DNA from: Rhodopirellula sp. P2
GTDB taxonomy: Bacteria > Planctomycetota > Planctomycetia > Pirellulales > Pirellulaceae
DNA: 64,000 nucleotides
Direction: 5' to 3'
Assembly: GCF_028768465.1 (NCBI RefSeq)
Contig: NZ_CP118225.1
Coordinates: forward strand, 7,111,001 to 7,175,000
The translations under genes were made by a program, and so were the position numbers. The notes below the pieces were generated by a model. It did not search any database, was not told the origin of the DNA, and was given only the letters and a program-made list of their open reading frames with translations. This document shows, piece by piece, positions 45,007 to 53,907 of this stretch (position 1 is its first letter; each line of letters starts with the position of its first letter).

Positions 45007-47660
45007 TGGATGCGGATCGTTACCAGCGTGTCCGTGACCTGTTCTGGGAAGCTGAAGAGATCGCAGAGGACGCGCGGGAAGAGTTCGTTCGCACCCAAGC
45101 GTCCGGGGACGAAGAACTGGTTCGCGAAGTCCTTTCGTTGCTCTCCGAACACGATCCCGAAGCGGCTCGAGCGGAAGGCACTGCGGCTCGAAAAACGCCC
45201 GGAAACGGTTTGTCGCATTTCGGACAAGGGCTTCCCACACCACGCGAAACCACGGAATCGGAAGTGGTACGTGCAATCCGCTCCATGGCAGACACGTCCT
45301 CGGGTTCCACGCCAGATTCGGTGTCCAATCTCGACGGCCCACCACCATCCAGGCCCCCTGCATCCAACGGTGTTCGTGAGAGTCACACGGTGCACTCCGC
45401 GCAGCGCACTCATGCGATGCCGCGTCACGATGCCGATCGTCCGCAACCCGCTCGCGGGCGACATCGAAAGACGCTGACCTCCATCGGACCGATCGACCGA
45501 GCCCAACAGTACAACTGGTTGGTTTGGCTTCTTACTGCCACCACCATCGGTTGCATCTGGTTGGTAGCGGCTTGGGTCGACCATCGACATCGGCAACAGC
45601 AGGAACTGTCCGCCCAACGATCGTTGTCGCTGACACTCGACCTCTCCACCCTCCAAGTCGAGCAGCTTCTGCGTCGCGACAAACAGTTTGCAATTGATTT
45701 GGCGGGGCACCCCCACGTTCGAGAGGCAATCCGTTCCCTCACCGGTGACACCTCAACGGCACTGGATCCCGACGAAGCCGATCAAATCCACCAGAAACTC
45801 AACGCCTCCGTTCAAGATTTGAATTCGAAATTGCCAGAGCGGAATCCTCCCGAGCTGCCACCATTCCAAACACCGGACGTCGTCTTTTTCAATCGAGAAC
45901 TGCAACCACTCGCACTGATTTTTCCCGACGGAAGCCACGGGTCACTGAACGCTCAAACGCTCGCTCCACTTCCTCCCGACGGTGCAGCCGATTTGGCCCG
46001 AGCACTCAGCGGACGAACCGTGCTGCATGCTCCCGCTCCCCTGGCAAGCTTGCTCGGCAAAGCTCTGGCCAACGAATTCAACGCGTCAGGATCCACACCA
46101 TTGGCCTGGATCGTTCCTGTTCATGATCGCTCGCCAACGAAGACCAACTCAGAAACCAACCTGCGTTCCGAGGTGCTTGGAGCAGCCGTTGTCATTCCAC
46201 CGAACACCAACCGCTGGCTGAACGACTCCCTGTCCTCGATCAGTCGCGTTCAGGATGTCGACGCATACTTGGTTGATCGGGATGGATTCATGCAAACGTC
46301 CAGCGTGAACCTGCCCGACAAAATTGCTCCGTCGCAGGGAACTCCATTCCGAGTGACAGAGAGTCCCAACCCATCGGAAGCCAAGGAACGAGTGGATCGC
46401 TTCCTTGCCCAACTCGATCGCTTGACTGAATCAGCTTTGCTCGATGGCGATCACGAATCGACTTTCCATCGCACGGTCTACCCGCTGACCATCGCAGCGG
46501 CTTCGGTTTCTCACAGCCCCGAACCTCAGGTTCATGGCCAGCTTTACCGAACCTACACCGGCAAGTGGTGCATCGGTGTTTGGCGATGGCTGCCAGAATT
46601 TGGGCTTGGCTTGATCGTGGAAAGCGATTCTCAGCAAGAGGCCTATCCGTTGGCGTCGACCTGGCCGTGGGCGCTGCTTCTGTCGCTTGCCTCGATTGCT
46701 CCGATCTGGCTTGCCAAGCGATTGTCCAAGGGCCCGGCCCCCTCCGCGCTCAAGCAACCACTGGGGCGGTACAACATCCACGAGGAACTGGGTGCCGGCG
46801 GCATGGGCGTCGTCTACCGAGCCAGCCACACCGAACTGGGACGAGAAATCGCACTGAAAGTTCTGCGGGTCGATCGGCAAGACGACGACGATCATCGACG
46901 CTTTGACCGCGAAGCCCGCTTGGCTGCGAGTCTGTGCAGCCCTCACAGCGTGACCATTTACGATTACGGTCGCAATGAACACGGGGAAGCATTCTGCGTC
47001 ATGCAGTTGCTGGAAGGTTTGACCTTGTCGGAAGTCGTCGCTCGCAGTGGTCATCAAGCCCCCGGCCGAGCCATTTGGATTCTGCGACAGGTCTGCCAAG
47101 CCGTCTTGGAAGCTCATTCCAAAGGCCTGATGCATCGCGACCTGAAACCGCAAAACGTCATGCTCAGCTTCGACACCATCGTGGGGGATTGGGCGGTGGT
47201 GTTTGACTTTGGATTGGCGAAGCCTCTCGAACCCAACCAAGGTGTCTTTCAAACCGCTGAAACAGTTTGGGCCGGAACTCCCATGTACATGGCCCCCGAA
47301 AGGTTCCGGGCTCCAGCGGTCATGGACCCCCGAAGTGATGTCTATTCACTGGGTTGTGTCTTATACTTCTTGTTGACAGGTCATCCGCCGTTTGCGGAAT
47401 GCGACCCCGAATCCATGTTCGCTCTGATCCTGACGCAGCAACCGCTCGAAATCGAAACGCATCGCGGCGAGCCGATTGACTCGGAGCTGAATGCGTTGGT
47501 CCAAGCGTGCATGGCCAAGGACAAACACGACCGAGTGGGATCGGTCGCGGATCTGATCCAGCGTCTGGATGCGTTCGCCCCGCGGTATCCCTGGACGCAA
47601 GAAGACGCACGCCAATGGTGGCAACGTCATGCCGATGAAGAACTCGCCAAAAAGCTTTGA
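45003..47660 (+). CDS. Transmembrane Ser/Thr protein kinase with a periplasmic sensor region
   Basis: The protein has 885 residues. The first 55 residues (RYQRVRDLFWEAEEIAEDAR) match the short N-terminal module of planctomycete kinases paired with TIGR02999 sigma factors. Normally the kinase domain follows directly; here about 110 disordered residues, a helix (171-191, WLVWLLTATTIGCIWLVAAW), a periplasmic region (about 195-547) and a second helix (548-568, WPWALLLSLASIAPIWLAKR) intervene. The kinase domain is C-terminal (about 587-860): ELGAGGMGVVYRA, EIALKVLRV, MHRDLKPQNVML, DFGLAKPLE, MYMAPERFR. All catalytic motifs are intact. The periplasmic part resembles double-Cache sensors in size and layout only. 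It overlaps the sigma gene and precedes the hybrid histidine kinase. Confidence 0.92.
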   Translation: MMDADRYQRVRDLFWEAEEIAEDAREEFVRTQASGDEELVREVLSLLSEHDPEAARAEGTAARKTPGNGLSHFGQGLPTPRETTESEVVRAIRSMADTSSGSTPDSVSNLDGPPPSRPPASNGVRESHTVHSAQRTHAMPRHDADRPQPARGRHRKTLTSIGPIDRAQQYNWLVWLLTATTIGCIWLVAAWVDHRHRQQQELSAQRSLSLTLDLSTLQVEQLLRRDKQFAIDLAGHPHVREAIRSLTGDTSTALDPDEADQIHQKLNASVQDLNSKLPERNPPELPPFQTPDVVFFNRELQPLALIFPDGSHGSLNAQTLAPLPPDGAADLARALSGRTVLHAPAPLASLLGKALANEFNASGSTPLAWIVPVHDRSPTKTNSETNLRSEVLGAAVVIPPNTNRWLNDSLSSISRVQDVDAYLVDRDGFMQTSSVNLPDKIAPSQGTPFRVTESPNPSEAKERVDRFLAQLDRLTESALLDGDHESTFHRTVYPLTIAAASVSHSPEPQVHGQLYRTYTGKWCIGVWRWLPEFGLGLIVESDSQQEAYPLASTWPWALLLSLASIAPIWLAKRLSKGPAPSALKQPLGRYNIHEELGAGGMGVVYRASHTELGREIALKVLRVDRQDDDDHRRFDREARLAASLCSPHSVTIYDYGRNEHGEAFCVMQLLEGLTLSEVVARSGHQAPGRAIWILRQVCQAVLEAHSKGLMHRDLKPQNVMLSFDTIVGDWAVVFDFGLAKPLEPNQGVFQTAETVWAGTPMYMAPERFRAPAVMDPRSDVYSLGCVLYFLLTGHPPFAECDPESMFALILTQQPLEIETHRGEPIDSELNALVQACMAKDKHDRVGSVADLIQRLDAFAPRYPWTQEDARQWWQRHADEELAKKL

Positions 47661-47664
47661 ACTC

Positions 47665-50600
47665 ATGCGACGATGGTGGACACAACTTTGGCGGCGTCCA
47701 CGATCTTGGGTGATCCTGATCGCGTTGGTGGCCATCGCCGATGCGATCACACCGCCAGACTGGGCCGTCGTGGTCGCCCATTTGATTCTGCTGCCGCTGG
47801 CCTGGCGGGTGCTCCACCGCCGCTTCATCACCTGGATGACCGCCATCCAAAGCCTGGCCGTTGCGGCGGTTGGCCTGCTGCATGTCTTTGGTCCGATCGC
47901 CCATCGGTTCTCAGGAGCAACCCAGACGGAGACATTCGCTTGGCTCGAACCGGTTCGTCTCTGGACCTTCTTTGCCTTGATGGCCACCGGTTACTTCCAC
48001 ATTTACCTGCAGGGCCGATTGCGAACCCGGCTCAAACACCAACGCATGCTGCAGCACCGTGTGCATCGGCGATCGCTGCAGATCCGACGCGTCAACCGCG
48101 CCCTTCGCAATGAAGTCACGCGACGACAAGAAACCCAACACCGCCTCGATCAAAGCGAAACCACGTTTCAATCGCTGATCGATCGCATGCATTTGCAAGT
48201 CGCTCGCAAAAGTGCCGAAGGGGTATTCACCTACGCCAACGAACAGTTTTGCGCCGACATCGGCATGACCCCAGTCGATGTGATCGGAAGCACCGATGCG
48301 GAGCTGTTCGGGGACGCCATCGGCGAAAAATACCGCTCCGATGACATGTCGGTGATGTCGACCGGGCAAGCGGTGGACAAAGTCGAAGTGCACCCGGGAC
48401 CGGATGGTCGCATCGGTTTTGCTCAAGTCTTCAAAGCCCCCGAGTACGACCAAAATGGTCAATGCGTTGGCGTTCAAATCATCTTCTGGGACATCACCGA
48501 AAAACACCGCAACGAAATCGCTCTCCGAGACAGTGAGGCTCGAAAACGAGCCCTGTTCGATGCGGCTGGTGACGCGGTGCTGTTGATCGATGACCAGCGT
48601 GCCATCGTGGAAGCCAACCCGTCGGCCAGTCAACTGCTGCAGGCCGGCGGTGGGCGTTTGGTCGGTCGCCCATTGAATGACTTGATCTCGCCCGTGTCCA
48701 AACAGTGGTCCTCGCTGCCGTTGACCGAACGACACCAATTGCGACTTCGCCGCGGTGATGGAAGCGCCTTTGAAAGCGAGGTGTCCGTTCACGACATCCC
48801 AGTGGGCGGTGCAACCGGACATGCTGTGATCATTCGCGATGTCACTCTGCAGCGAGCTGCCTTCGAGGCCATGCGAGAAGCCAAAGCGGCGGCGGAACAA
48901 GCCAACCGCACCAAGACGCAATTCATGGCGGGCATTTCACACGAGTTGCGCACACCGCTCGGCGGGATCCGTGGGTTGACCGACTTGTTAGCACAACAAA
49001 CGCTCCCCAATGCCGCCCGCCGTTACGTCAACCTGATCGCTCAGAACACCGAATTGTTACGCGATGTCATCGAAGACATCCTGGACTTCGCCGCGATCGA
49101 AGCCGGCCGCGTCACAATCGATCCGGTTCCGGTGAACCTACACGAAGTCGTGGGCGATGCCTTTGGTTGCCTTGCGGTTCGTGTCGCAGACAAGCCCGTT
49201 CGACTGTGTCTGTCGATCGATCCCAACACACCGCGAAGCGTGATCGCTGATCCCAAGCGACTCCGGCAAATCGTGCTGAACCTGGCAGGCAATGCGATTA
49301 AATTCACCCATCAAGGCGAGGTGAGTTTGCGACTGAGCCCCATCGGTGAACCACTGAATCCTCAACAAGACATCGGCACCTCCTCCAACGCCAGCGTCGA
49401 CCAACGCGACACCACCGGACCGATGGCATGGTTCGAGCTCACCGTTTCTGACACCGGCATCGGCATTGCTCCCGAGAATCAATCGCGAATCTTCGATGCG
49501 TTTGAGCAAGCCGATCGTGGCACCAACAAACAATTTGGTGGCACAGGCTTGGGGCTCGCGATCGCTCGCGGTTTGGCCCAACGAATGGGCGGCGACATCA
49601 CCGTGACCAGCCACGTCGGCCAGGGCAGCCAATTTCAATGTGCGCTGGCATTGCCCCTGGATCCCCGGCCCGCCAAAGCGGAGAAGCCACATGCGGCCGT
49701 TCCGCCTGAGGGTGCCACCGCGGTGGTCTCCGTTGACAACGCCACCATGCAGGACGCCATTGCGGAAACGCTGCTGCATTGCCAATGGCCGATCCGCACT
49801 CCCTCCATGCTAGAACCTGACTGTGTTCACTTGCACTGGATCCTGACGGACCAAACGGCCGACGCCGCCTTCCGCATTCGAGCGAGGAAATCCAGTGACC
49901 GCGTGATTTGGCTCACCCGGGCTGGCGAGCCCACTCCCCGCCGCGCCAAGCGTGAAGACGCGATTGTGATTGAACCGCTTCACCCGGATGAGCTTCGCCG
50001 TTGGCTCGCGGGAAAACCCTTGCTGCAATCCAGCCGAGGGCAACGCAAACGACGCCGCGGAATCAAAGCGTCCTCGCCAACTGCAGGGGATGTGGCCGCT
50101 CCCGATCCACAACTGGCCAGGACGACGTCGACGAGCGATTCAGACACGCCCCATGCGACGACCGACGCGTCCACCGCCGACGCGGGGTATCGATTGCTCG
50201 TCGTCGACGACAGCGCGACCAACCGCTTGGTGATTCACGATCAACTGGTCGCCTCGGGGCATCACGTGCAGACCGCTGACTCAGGTGATGTCGCTGTCCA
50301 GAGGTTGGCATCCAACACGTTTGACTGCGTCATGATGGACTTGCAAATGCCAAACATGGATGGCACCGAAGCCACCCGAATCATCCATCAACAATTCGCC
50401 CAAGCAGGCCGAACCCCGCCTCCGATCATCGCCTTGACCGCCCATGTGACCGACCAACACCGTCAGCTTTGTCGCGAAGCCGGGATGGATGGCTACATCA
50501 CGAAACCAGTTGATTTGGATTTGCTGCTGGGCGAAATCGAACGCGTCATGGCCGCATCGAAAATGCCCGAATCCGATCCCCTGCTGCCTCCCGAATTGCC

Positions 50601-51111
50601 GTCCAACGACCACTCCCCCCAACCACTGGGGACCAGCGAAAAGCCAACGCCTTCCGCCAGCGTCCCGACTTCGACCGCGGCCCGTTGTGAGCCTCCTGCA
50701 TCGAAAACTCCCACGGAAGAGGCTTGGGACTGGCGTTCTCAACTGTCCAAGCACTGCGGGAACGACCCTGAAACGATGGACTCCGTCTGCGATGCCTTCT
50801 TGATGGAAGTCCCCTCGCTGCTAAAGAATTTGACGCAAGGTGCCAAGCGAGGCGATGCCAACAAACTTCGCTCTGCATCGCACACCCTGAAGTCGTGCCT
50901 GCGTTACTTCGCACCTCAACACGATGTTGCCAAGGCCGCCGAAGTCGAGGCGGCCATCCAAGACCCTGAGTGGGTCGAGCGTCTGAAGACAGCCACCAAC
51001 GATCCCGAACCAGCCTCCCCGGAATCGCCCGAGTCCCAGGCAATCGAGACTCTTCTCAACACGGCAACCAACTGGGTCTCGCGGATTCGCGAATCGTCCA
51101 ATCAACGCTAA
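47665..51111 (+). CDS. Hybrid sensor histidine kinase with PAS, receiver and HPt domains
   Basis: The protein has 1148 residues from ATG 47665, four bases after the kinase stop; ATG 47629 would overlap that gene. Four hydrophobic helices occupy residues about 10-115. Two PAS domains follow (about 160-285 and 285-400; YANEQFCADIGMTPVDVIGS, DAAGDAVLLIDDQRAIVEAN). HisKA has H426 in FMAGISHELRTPLGG; HATPase_c has NLAGNAIKF, SDTGIGIAPE and FGGTGLGLAIARGLAQ. A degenerate receiver-like stretch (VSVDNATMQDAIAETLLHCQ) precedes a true receiver with phospho-acceptor Asp892 (MMDLQMPNMDG), and an HPt domain ends the protein with H1073 (SASHTLKS). All relay residues are present. It likely receives a cytoplasmic or membrane signal and is coexpressed with the sigma factor and Ser/Thr kinase. 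Confidence 0.94.
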   Translation: MRRWWTQLWRRPRSWVILIALVAIADAITPPDWAVVVAHLILLPLAWRVLHRRFITWMTAIQSLAVAAVGLLHVFGPIAHRFSGATQTETFAWLEPVRLWTFFALMATGYFHIYLQGRLRTRLKHQRMLQHRVHRRSLQIRRVNRALRNEVTRRQETQHRLDQSETTFQSLIDRMHLQVARKSAEGVFTYANEQFCADIGMTPVDVIGSTDAELFGDAIGEKYRSDDMSVMSTGQAVDKVEVHPGPDGRIGFAQVFKAPEYDQNGQCVGVQIIFWDITEKHRNEIALRDSEARKRALFDAAGDAVLLIDDQRAIVEANPSASQLLQAGGGRLVGRPLNDLISPVSKQWSSLPLTERHQLRLRRGDGSAFESEVSVHDIPVGGATGHAVIIRDVTLQRAAFEAMREAKAAAEQANRTKTQFMAGISHELRTPLGGIRGLTDLLAQQTLPNAARRYVNLIAQNTELLRDVIEDILDFAAIEAGRVTIDPVPVNLHEVVGDAFGCLAVRVADKPVRLCLSIDPNTPRSVIADPKRLRQIVLNLAGNAIKFTHQGEVSLRLSPIGEPLNPQQDIGTSSNASVDQRDTTGPMAWFELTVSDTGIGIAPENQSRIFDAFEQADRGTNKQFGGTGLGLAIARGLAQRMGGDITVTSHVGQGSQFQCALALPLDPRPAKAEKPHAAVPPEGATAVVSVDNATMQDAIAETLLHCQWPIRTPSMLEPDCVHLHWILTDQTADAAFRIRARKSSDRVIWLTRAGEPTPRRAKREDAIVIEPLHPDELRRWLAGKPLLQSSRGQRKRRRGIKASSPTAGDVAAPDPQLARTTSTSDSDTPHATTDASTADAGYRLLVVDDSATNRLVIHDQLVASGHHVQTADSGDVAVQRLASNTFDCVMMDLQMPNMDGTEATRIIHQQFAQAGRTPPPIIALTAHVTDQHRQLCREAGMDGYITKPVDLDLLLGEIERVMAASKMPESDPLLPPELPSNDHSPQPLGTSEKPTPSASVPTSTAARCEPPASKTPTEEAWDWRSQLSKHCGNDPETMDSVCDAFLMEVPSLLKNLTQGAKRGDANKLRSASHTLKSCLRYFAPQHDVAKAAEVEAAIQDPEWVERLKTATNDPEPASPESPESQAIETLLNTATNWVSRIRESSNQR

Positions 51112-51200
51112 GATAATGTTCCTGCTGTGTCACCTTGGACGCCCCTTGTGTGACCTTGGATTCCCCGTTTGATGAACGTCCTCTTCAACGAGTTCGCCCC

Positions 51201-52199
51201 ATGAAAGCTGCCTTCATCACTGAACCAGGTCCCGCTGATTCCATCCAAATCGCGGAGCAACCGGATCCCACTCCCGGACCTGGCCAAGTCCTGATTCGTG
51301 TTTACGCGTCAGCCGTCAACCCCATCGACACGTACATTCGTTCCGGCGCCATCGCCATGGATTTACCTCAGCCATTCGTGCCGGGATGCGATGCGGCGGG
51401 TGTGGTCGAAAACGTCGGCCCTGGTGTCAAACGGTTCACGATTGGCGACCGCGTTTGGTGCACCAACCAAGGACTGCTCGGCCGCCAAGGGACTCTCGCC
51501 GAGTTGATTGCGGTCGAGGAAGGCTGGGTCTTCAAGTTGCCCGAACCCGTGCCCTACGAAGACGCCGCCGCCTGCGCTCTGGTGGGTGTCACCGCGCACC
51601 TCGGACTGTTCCGCGAAGCCCAACTGTCACCCGGCGAAAGCATTCTGGTCATCGGTGGCAGTGGGGGCGTGGGATCGATGGTGGTGCAAATGGCTGCCGC
51701 CAAAGGGGCCCGCGTGATCACGACCGCGGGCAGCGAAGCCAAAGCCCAAGTCTGTCGCGATCTCGGTGCCGAGGAAGTGATCCTGTACAACGAAGAATCC
51801 ATCGCCGAGAAAACCAAAGCCGTTGCTCCCGACGGCGTCAACGTGTTCTGGGAAACTCGCCGCGAACCAGACTTTGATGTCGCCGTCGACCTGCTCGCAG
51901 GGCGTGGACGCATGGTGTTGATGGCAGGACGAGACGCCCGGCCCGCTTTCCCGGTCGGCCCGTTTTATGTCAAAGAATGCTCCCTGCATGGCTTCGTCAT
52001 GTTCAAAGCCACCCCCATGGAAATGAAGACCGCCGCAGAAGACATCTCCAATTGGCTCGCGTCCGGTAAACTGTCCGCCAACATCAGTGCTCGCTTTGCG
52101 CTGGAAGAAGCCGCCCAAGCTCACGCCTTGCAAGAATCAGCGACGCTGGAAGACAGCAGTCAATTGGCCGGCAAAATCATCGTCAATCTCAACACCTAA
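51201..52199 (+). CDS. Quinone oxidoreductase-like zinc-free alcohol dehydrogenase
   Basis: The protein has 332 residues from ATG 51201 ([20 protein letters not shown]); the frame is open back to 51135. It belongs to the medium-chain dehydrogenase/reductase family, quinone oxidoreductase branch: [36 protein letters not shown], and the Rossmann motif [20 protein letters not shown]. The catalytic zinc ligands of alcohol dehydrogenases are absent, as in QOR/zeta-crystallin enzymes. It reduces quinones or enones with NADPH. It is followed eight bases later by hisI on the same strand. Confidence 0.92.
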   Translation: MKAAFITEPGPADSIQIAEQPDPTPGPGQVLIRVYASAVNPIDTYIRSGAIAMDLPQPFVPGCDAAGVVENVGPGVKRFTIGDRVWCTNQGLLGRQGTLAELIAVEEGWVFKLPEPVPYEDAAACALVGVTAHLGLFREAQLSPGESILVIGGSGGVGSMVVQMAAAKGARVITTAGSEAKAQVCRDLGAEEVILYNEESIAEKTKAVAPDGVNVFWETRREPDFDVAVDLLAGRGRMVLMAGRDARPAFPVGPFYVKECSLHGFVMFKATPMEMKTAAEDISNWLASGKLSANISARFALEEAAQAHALQESATLEDSSQLAGKIIVNLNT

Positions 52200-52207
52200 T
52201 CGCTTCC

Positions 52208-52588
52208 ATGCCTTCTCCCATTCCCAACTTTGACGCCGGGGTTCCGTGCCCCAAGACCGGCCAACCACTGCTCCCCGCCATCGCACAAGACGCCACCACC
52301 GGCCGAGTGCTGATGCTAGCGTGGATGAACCGCGAAGCATGGGACGAAACGCTGTCGGGCAACCGCGCCGTCTACTTCAGCCGTTCACGGGGCAAACTCT
52401 GGCGCAAAGGTGACACCAGCGGCCACGCCCAAGTGGTGCGTGAAATCCGCGTGGACTGCGACGCCGACACAATCCTGCTGTCCGTCGATCAAACCGGCGC
52501 GGCCTGCCATGAAAACTACGAGAGCTGCTTCTTCCGCCGCGTCGATCCCGACGGCACCACCCACGTCACCGAAGACCGCATCGCCTAA
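52208..52588 (+). CDS. hisI: Phosphoribosyl-AMP cyclohydrolase
   Basis: The protein has 126 residues. HisI opens the ring of phosphoribosyl-AMP, the third step of histidine synthesis. Signature motifs are present: [60 protein letters not shown] with zinc/magnesium-binding Asp and Cys residues, and NYESCFFRR. It is a stand-alone HisI, not fused to HisE. Its stop codon TAA shares bases with the left end of the inverted-repeat element at 52587-52800, so the element sits flush against the gene end. Confidence 0.96.
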   Translation: MPSPIPNFDAGVPCPKTGQPLLPAIAQDATTGRVLMLAWMNREAWDETLSGNRAVYFSRSRGKLWRKGDTSGHAQVVREIRVDCDADTILLSVDQTGAACHENYESCFFRRVDPDGTTHVTEDRIA

Positions 52589-52800
52589 AAGGTGTCAGGT
52601 ACCTTTTTGGGAGACTGGGTAATCTAGCTACCATCGTCCACCTTCCCTGCTGATTGAATTCCGGTGCCAATTCAGAGCGGTGATGTTCACGGAGAAGTGA
52701 ACGGCAGGCATGCCAATCCACCATCCATCTTCATCAGAATCGCGCCGAGTCAGAAATGAACAAACTGCCTATTCTGCCAAAAAGGTACCTGACACCTTTT
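52587..52800. repeat. 214-bp element bounded by 24-bp inverted repeats
   Basis: AAAAGGTGTCAGGTACCTTT (extending to 52610) is perfectly repeated in inverted orientation at 52777-52800. Each arm contains the palindrome AGGTACCT and can itself fold (AAAAGGT / ACCTTTT). The interior has no gene and contains a small hairpin, GTTCAC (52685-52690) with GTGAAC (52697-52702). The left arm begins inside the hisI stop codon and the right arm encodes the last residues of the convergent cobalamin-binding-protein gene. It resembles a REP doublet or a miniature transposable element; no transposase is nearby. Confidence 0.85.
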
Positions 52801-53722
52801 TGGGTTGCATGGCGGGGGGGAGGCCGTTTGGCAAGGGATGGATTTGTGGGTGCAGGGCGTTGGCTAGGATCTCCAAACTGTCAACCAATCTTGGCCCCGG
52901 TCGACTGAAGTAAGCGGAACCGTCCACCACGTAGACGCGTCCTTCCCGAACACACTTCATCTCCGACCAACCGGGATAGCCACGCAGAATCGGCAAGTCT
53001 TCCAAGGTTCGCGACACGCTGAAACCGCAGCAAGCGATGAACAAGACGTCCGGATCCGCGTCTCGAATGCGATCCCACGACGTGGTCACGGAACGCTCGC
53101 CGGACTCGCCCACGCATTCGTGGCCTCCCGCCAATCGAACCAATTCGGGGCTCCAGTGCCCAGCGCTAAACGGTGGATCAATCCACTCCAACAGCATCAC
53201 GCGGGGCACTTGGACTCCCGGCCGCGACAGCAGCTCGGTCGTGCGTTGCTGCACTCGATCGACACGTGATTGCAAACTGCCAATCAGAGCCTCGGCCCGG
53301 TCGGGACAATTCGCTGCTTCCCCAACCAAAGTGATGCAATCGAACATCTCGGACAGCGAGGTGGGTTCCAAGTTCACCACGCGTGGTCGGCCGGGCAGGG
53401 AGCAGGCCGCCGCGTTGACTTCGGACTCCGCCACCGCGCACACGTCGCACAAAGCCTGCGTCACGATCAGATCGGGGCACAACGATTCGACCACCGGCAG
53501 ATCCAGTGAGTACAACGCTCGCTCGGTTTGCAATCGCTCGCGAACCATCGCATCGATCTCGCCGCTGGTCGCATCGTGCGGGATCAAGGTCCGGGTCACC
53601 TTCGGAAGACTATCGACGCCAGGCGGAAAATCACACTCATGCGTGACACCAACCAATTGGTCTCTTAACCCCAACGCGCAAACGATCTCGGTCGCACTGG
53701 GCAGGAGTGAAATGATGTTCAT
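52769..53722 (-). CDS. Cobalamin-binding periplasmic-protein-like (BtuF family)
   Basis: The protein has 317 residues from ATG 53722 (MNIISLLPSATEIVCALGLR); an upstream stretch to 53884 is not protein-like. The sequence has the TroA/BtuF-type two-lobe pattern: LGLRDQLVGVTHECDFP, PDLIVTQALCDVCAV, LLEWIDPPFSAGHWSPELVR, DPDVLFIACCGFSVSRTLED. There is no signal peptide, as in several cytoplasmic cobalamin-binding homologues. Its final ten codons (PKKVSGTFLAE) come from the right arm of the inverted-repeat element, so the original C-terminus was probably replaced when the element arrived. No BtuC/BtuD genes are adjacent. Confidence 0.85.
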   Translation of the reverse strand: MNIISLLPSATEIVCALGLRDQLVGVTHECDFPPGVDSLPKVTRTLIPHDATSGEIDAMVRERLQTERALYSLDLPVVESLCPDLIVTQALCDVCAVAESEVNAAACSLPGRPRVVNLEPTSLSEMFDCITLVGEAANCPDRAEALIGSLQSRVDRVQQRTTELLSRPGVQVPRVMLLEWIDPPFSAGHWSPELVRLAGGHECVGESGERSVTTSWDRIRDADPDVLFIACCGFSVSRTLEDLPILRGYPGWSEMKCVREGRVYVVDGSAYFSRPGPRLVDSLEILANALHPQIHPLPNGLPPAMQPKKVSGTFLAE

Positions 53723-53907
53723 GAAGGGTTTGCTATGGCTAGAGTGGCTGTGGAAGAACCTTATCACGCCCCCGCAATCTTCCCACCCGTGATGCTTGCC
53801 TGATTGCCGGACTTGCTTGGCACCTCTCCAGCAACGATGATCAGAACCCCCTCTCGCGAACTCACGAGCGAGGATCCCACCCAAGTCATCCCACCGAGCG
53901 ATTCACC

